57,510 nt of DNA from an uncultured Duncaniella sp. Its GTDB lineage: Bacteria; Bacteroidota; Bacteroidia; Bacteroidales; Muribaculaceae. The notes under the pieces are model-generated. The model made no database searches and was not told the DNA's origin. It was given only the letters and a program-made list of their open reading frames with translations. The DNA is taken from assembly GCA_958352885.1 (NCBI GenBank), contig CATWQI010000013.1, forward strand, positions 1 to 57,510, given 5' to 3'. Positions 53,875-57,510 of the stretch are shown piece after piece (positions within the stretch are counted from its first letter, which is position 1; each line of letters starts with the position of its first letter). The position numbers and the translations under genes were made by a program.

Positions 53875-53909
53875 AAAACCTCTGAAATCGTCTGGATTTC
53901 AGAGGTTTT
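53875..53909 (-). terminator. Terminator at the end of the AAA fragment
   Basis: Perfect 14-bp arms (53875-53888 and 53896-53909) with a 7-base loop, overlapping the stop codon of the minus-strand fragment that ends at 53899; a TTTTCGTT run follows on that strand. Confidence 0.75.
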
Positions 53910-54550
53910 CTGCATTTTGATGCTTTGTCTTGTGACCCCGGAGAGGAGGTAAGACAATTGTAAACTCTTTGATTTTATAGAATAATGCCGAGAGAAAGCC
54001 GCCCTCAATCACCATCTCTGAAATATCGGGAGAGGCGGTAGCGATTATGCGCGGAGGCTGTTTACAGTTGGCAATGACATGGAGCATTATGGACTGCATA
54101 TCCGTCGAGAGTTGCTGAATATTGTCAAGTATCACTGTACCGCCCTGAGCTTTACGGAATTGTGATGCAACGGCATCCAATAGCGTAGGCTGTTGTTTCG
54201 TGTTGTTGTTCAACGCAAGATAATGGAGCGTGCCACAGTCCATCAACACGCACGGTCTGTCGCACTGCTGGCTCATATCGTAAATTTCATGTGCCAGAGG
54301 CTCTTTCCCAACACCGTTTTCACCGATTATCATCACATTAAGATTGGTGGGTGCGACAACATGGGCTACACTGTAAGACCGCAGATATCCGTCGCTTTTT
54401 CGGGAGAACAACAATGGGAAATTGTCATCATCATCTCTGCCGATTAATGTCTTGATTTTCGGTATAAGCAGTTCGCGGATAAGACGCTTGTTGATGTAGT
54501 CCTTTGCCCCTGCACGGAACGACGTAACGGCATCCGCAACATAATATTGG
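53899..54550 (-). pseudogene. Fragment of a response regulator: receiver end plus AAA (sigma-54 activator-like) domain
   Basis: About 215 residues. It begins in the last third of a receiver domain (ADAVTSFRAGAKDYINKRL, with the conserved Lys) and continues into an AAA domain: Walker A IIGENGVGKE, Walker-B-like GGTVILDNIQQL (Asn where Glu is usual) and ATASPDISEM. The GAFTGA loop needed for sigma-54 contact is absent. It ends at LPPLRGHKTKHQNAENL with a terminator. The receiver start is missing; a matching start lies at 48357 on the other strand. It abuts a truncated GIN-domain gene. Confidence 0.75.
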
Positions 54551-54559
54551 TCTGTGGGC

Positions 54560-55121
54560 AATTGATCGCCCCTGTTCCCAGACATCTTAATATGCTTTCT
54601 TCTGAAATAAGGCCAGCCATGTTTATTTGTCCAGTTCCTACTATTCTGGCTTTGACCTTATTGCAGTTTCCTCCATCAACAGTAATGACACCGTTACCTG
54701 TGACCACTGAAAGTTCCGCCTCTTTAGCTTGTAAATTACCTATCGTTATCTTTCCATTCCCTTGTAATACAGCCTTGAATCTATTTTCAGTAATCAATGA
54801 ATCAATAGCCAGTGTTGTCTCATAAGCGTTTTCTACCGAGCGCAATTCTGGATAAAAGACATAACCAGTGTCAGGTAATTCTTTGGCAGACTCCTTCTGA
54901 TAGATTGTCAGCACGTCCTTATTCAAAACGGCAACGATACCATTAACCCCTTTATCAATGCCATCATAGTAAATCCACCCAATTGAATCGTGGGATGCCT
55001 TACACATAACGTTAATGTCTGTGTGTAACCTGATACGATTGAAAAATCCCATATCCGCACGTTGTCCGGAAGCCGGTAACCAGACAAACAGCATAATGGC
55101 AATTATCCATGCCGTACTCAT
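54560..55121 (-). pseudogene. GIN-domain (DUF2807-like) exported protein, 3' end lost
   Basis: From the ATG at 55121 a signal peptide (MSTAWIIAIMLFVWLPASGQ) is followed by a repetitive beta-helix-like domain with the GIN rhythm: FKAVLQGNGKITIGNLQ, LSVVTGNGVITVDGG, ARIVGTGQINMAGL, LRCLGTGAINCPQTN. At about 54560 the family pattern ends and the frame runs on through the AAA fragment in a wrong frame to 54444. Lower-case start choices upstream (to 55343) lack a signal and overlap the DUF4249 gene. Function of the family is unclear. Confidence 0.65.
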
Positions 55122-55197
55122 GTATTCCCTAAGATCGGAATTACTGAAAACTCCTTTTGACAGCTTGTAAAAACAACTGTGATATTTACGCCGGTAT

Positions 55198-56007
55198 TCA
55201 GTCTTCAATATCGGAATAATGGAATACAAACGATTTTGATGTGGATGTATAAGCTGAAAAATAACCGAGAACTTCTCCGTTGAAATCATATACCGGATTT
55301 GAATGGTTCTGTCCCGAAAGTTTCGCCGAGAACAGATAATCATAAGCCTTCATGTCTATCGCTCGTACCTCTACGGTTATATCATCCCCTTCAAACAGGA
55401 TGGAGTCATAATCGTCAGGATCATTTTTTTCGGCTTTGTCGCGGCTCATACAGCTTATGTCAAACTGCATGGTGTTGTTTGAACTATCAAGGTCACGCAC
55501 AACATTCCATTTGAACAGTTTGCCGTTACGTAGTATCCGGTAATAATAGTAGTTTACATTATCAGCTTTGTCGCTGACTTCCACTATCAGATGGAGCATA
55601 TCGTTACCCATCATTTCCTCCCATCTCATACTGGTGGATACGATTTCAGTAAATCCGGGCATCGTTGAACTTGATGTGTAAGATTCCCCGTCGATGACAA
55701 CAGTAAGAGTATATGTTTCATCGGGGATTCCAACGAATGACAGCGAACGGTATATGCCGTCTTCTCCATAAGTCAACGTTTCTTTGATGCCGTTATCTGA
55801 AGACAGAACAACAGATTGCACCTCGATTCCTGTTTTTAACACAGGGTCTTCAATATCACGTGTGCCGGTTATCACGACTTCAGAGCCTTCGTTGCTCACA
55901 TGACCTTCTATCACATAAATCGGTTCAATTGGACGATAGTCAAGTTGTATTTCCTCCTCACATGAACACAACAGGCATAATGCGACAATATAATACAGAT
56001 ATTTCAT
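55198..56007 (-). CDS. DUF4249 lipoprotein
   Basis: A 269-residue outer-membrane-type lipoprotein (MKYLYYIVALCLLCSC, Cys16, then EEEIQLDYRPIEPIYVIEGHV). The pattern of a short sandwich domain (VVITGTRDIEDPVLKTGIEVQSVVLSSDNG) followed by GIYRSLSFVGIPDETYTLTVVIDG is that of DUF4249 proteins, which are encoded next to a TonB-dependent receptor and thought to assist it. The receptor gene ends 6 bases upstream. The last third, LGYFSAYTSTSKSFVFHY, is typical. Confidence 0.88.
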   Translation of the reverse strand: MKYLYYIVALCLLCSCEEEIQLDYRPIEPIYVIEGHVSNEGSEVVITGTRDIEDPVLKTGIEVQSVVLSSDNGIKETLTYGEDGIYRSLSFVGIPDETYTLTVVIDGESYTSSSTMPGFTEIVSTSMRWEEMMGNDMLHLIVEVSDKADNVNYYYYRILRNGKLFKWNVVRDLDSSNNTMQFDISCMSRDKAEKNDPDDYDSILFEGDDITVEVRAIDMKAYDYLFSAKLSGQNHSNPVYDFNGEVLGYFSAYTSTSKSFVFHYSDIED

Positions 56008-56013
56008 TTGTTG

Positions 56014-57510
56014 TCAAAATTTTAATGTGTAGGATACCGAAGGAATAAGACCGAAAAGAGAATGCTTCATGGTCTTAAAGCCGGTAGGGGCGTTTTCGTC
56101 AGTTTCAAATACTATCAAGAAAGGATTGTAACGCGAATAGGCGTTATAAATTCCGAATGACCATTCATAAGTGAGTTTTGGCCCCTCATGCGTATAGGTC
56201 GCACTTAGATCCAGTCGATGATAAGCCGGAGCGCGGTATCCGTTTCTTTCCGCATAATGGAACATGTGAATACCATCCACCTCATATTTAGCACTCGGCG
56301 CGGTGAGTGCCTGTCCGGTGTTGAAAACCCATGCCGCAGACATATTCCATTTTTTATTGAACTGATATATTCCGACGACAGAAATATCATGGCGTCTGTC
56401 GTTTCCGGCAGTGTACCACTTTCCGTTATTTATACCGTCAATCTTGTTTTGCGCCCATGATAAAGTATAGCCGATCCACCCGGTAAGTTTACCCGCGTTC
56501 TTGCGCAAGGTGAACTCAAAACCGTATGCCCGTCCCTTGCCGCCCAAGAGAAGACGCTCTATCTCAATTTCGGAATTGAATGATTTTCCATCTTTATAGT
56601 CATAGATATTATGGATGTCCTTATAGAACACCTCACCTGATATTTCCCATCGGGTGTTTCCAAAAAGAGCCACATATCCGGCACTTACTTGGTCGGCAGT
56701 CTGGGGCTTTATGATATTGCTCGTCATTGCGTATCTGTCAAACGGCATCGAAGACCCCGTACTGCGTATGGCATGAATGTTCTGCGAACTTCTGCTGTAT
56801 GCCATTTTTATACTTTGCAGGTCGGTTATGCGGTAATTCAGACTAAGACGTGGTTCAATGGACAGATATGTCTTATATGGCTTCCCGTTGCGGGGCGTAT
56901 AGCGGTCTATTATATTTCCACCCTCATCCAGTCTGTAATACGGAGAACCGCCTAATGCAGACATTATGCCCAGACGCATGCCGCCCATTACATGGACACG
57001 CTCGTTTATTGCCCAGTCGTCATTTATCCATACCCCGCTTTCCCATCCCCGGCGTTGCTCCTTCTGGTGGGTTGTCCCCATTGTCCATTCAGCGGATTTC
57101 AAGTCAATAAGAGCTGACTGCAATCCAAAATCCACGTTATGATTCTCATGAGGATTCCAAGAAAATGAATATTTTATTCCTGTCTGACGGAGATGACCGT
57201 TCATATTGTCATCTTCTGAAGTTATCTGCATACCCATATCATTTATAAAATTGCCATGATACAGAGTCGCGACAGATGCAAGCCTGTCATTGAATGTATG
57301 ATACCATTTGGCAGTCGTGGTGATATTGCCCCACTGCATATTCATCATGTCACTCATTCCGAGGTTGTCACGTCCGACAAATAGTGATACCGCTATTTTG
57401 TCATTGTACCCCACGTTGTAATTGACTTTTGCATTTATATCGTAAAAGTAGAGAGAGTTATCCTTGAATTGGTCTGTGAATTTCAGAAACATATCCATAT
57501 AGGAACGTCG
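56014..57510 (-). CDS. TonB-dependent receptor, C-terminal part (runs off the window)
   Basis: About 498 residues of an outer-membrane beta-barrel: alternating strands such as YFYDINAKVNYNVGYNDKI, WEISGEVFYKDIHNIYDYKDG, GYTLSWAQNKIDGINNGKWY, and a terminal strand SLFGLIPSVSYTLKF ending in Phe. The frame is open to the right edge of the window, so plug and signal regions lie outside. It forms a unit with the DUF4249 lipoprotein. The missing SusD gene and the DUF4249 partner suggest a non-glycan substrate. Confidence 0.9.
   Translation of the reverse strand, partial: RRSYMDMFLKFTDQFKDNSLYFYDINAKVNYNVGYNDKIAVSLFVGRDNLGMSDMMNMQWGNITTTAKWYHTFNDRLASVATLYHGNFINDMGMQITSEDDNMNGHLRQTGIKYSFSWNPHENHNVDFGLQSALIDLKSAEWTMGTTHQKEQRRGWESGVWINDDWAINERVHVMGGMRLGIMSALGGSPYYRLDEGGNIIDRYTPRNGKPYKTYLSIEPRLSLNYRITDLQSIKMAYSRSSQNIHAIRSTGSSMPFDRYAMTSNIIKPQTADQVSAGYVALFGNTRWEISGEVFYKDIHNIYDYKDGKSFNSEIEIERLLLGGKGRAYGFEFTLRKNAGKLTGWIGYTLSWAQNKIDGINNGKWYTAGNDRRHDISVVGIYQFNKKWNMSAAWVFNTGQALTAPSAKYEVDGIHMFHYAERNGYRAPAYHRLDLSATYTHEGPKLTYEWSFGIYNAYSRYNPFLIVFETDENAPTGFKTMKHSLFGLIPSVSYTLKF

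Overview
The window is chromosomal DNA from a member of the Bacteroidales, most like a gut Muribaculaceae/Bacteroides-type organism. This rests on the TAnnTTTG (-7) promoters with an occasional TTTG/TTG box about 20 bases upstream, the scarcity of Shine-Dalgarno sequences, and Bacteroidetes-specific families: GLPGLI protein, BlaR1 with a TonB-like tail, hybrid two-component regulator, DUF4249/TonB-receptor pair, DUF3987/DUF6371/DUF3408 mobile-element genes. No ribosomal or marker gene is present, so the genus is inference.

Layout. (1) 1-6.6 kb: a blaI-blaR1 repressor/sensor-peptidase pair followed on the same strand by a TonB-dependent receptor, a GLPGLI-family protein and a beta-propeller-like lipoprotein, probably one operon behind an AT-rich palindromic operator. 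(2) 6.7-16.3 kb: a pectin-use block with a GH3 glycosidase (minus strand), a one-piece periplasmic-propeller/AraC hybrid regulator that lacks the kinase ATPase domain, an oligogalacturonate-lyase-like protein (PL22) and a GH28 polygalacturonase. (3) 16.49-34.26 kb: tRNA-Lys(TTT) and a 17.7 kb integrative mobilizable element inserted at its 3' end. The element has 14-bp att repeats, arm-type repeats at both ends, a tyrosine integrase at the right end, a mobilization module (HTH, DUF3987, DUF6371, DUF3408, MobC, relaxase, membrane protein, candidate oriT) and cargo: two tandem N-terminally truncated RHS cassettes, each followed by a small membrane protein, a TetR regulator with a decayed paralogue, and a GNAT toxin/antitoxin-like pair. 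It has no conjugation machinery of its own. (4) 34.3-41.5 kb: IS982 remnant, a 59-residue membrane protein, a secreted HExxH protein, two lipoproteins, a TPR/HTH membrane regulator, and an IS4-type remnant beside a 12-bp tandem repeat. (5) 41.6-48.3 kb: a TetR-controlled efflux operon (TolC, membrane fusion lipoprotein, two ABC ATPases, two ABC-2 permeases). (6) 48.3-54.6 kb: an RND pump gene broken by a frameshift and a LytS/LytR-type two-component pair, bounded by fragments of what looks like one response regulator in opposite orientations, which suggests an old inversion. (7) 54.6-57.5 kb, minus strand: a truncated GIN-domain gene, a DUF4249 lipoprotein and the 3' part of a TonB-dependent receptor running off the window.

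The most unusual items are the tandem RHS cassettes inside the mobile element, its 9-bp iteron-like arrays and arm sites, the hybrid regulator without an ATPase domain, and the inferred inversion. All family assignments are from reading the sequence; no database search was run.
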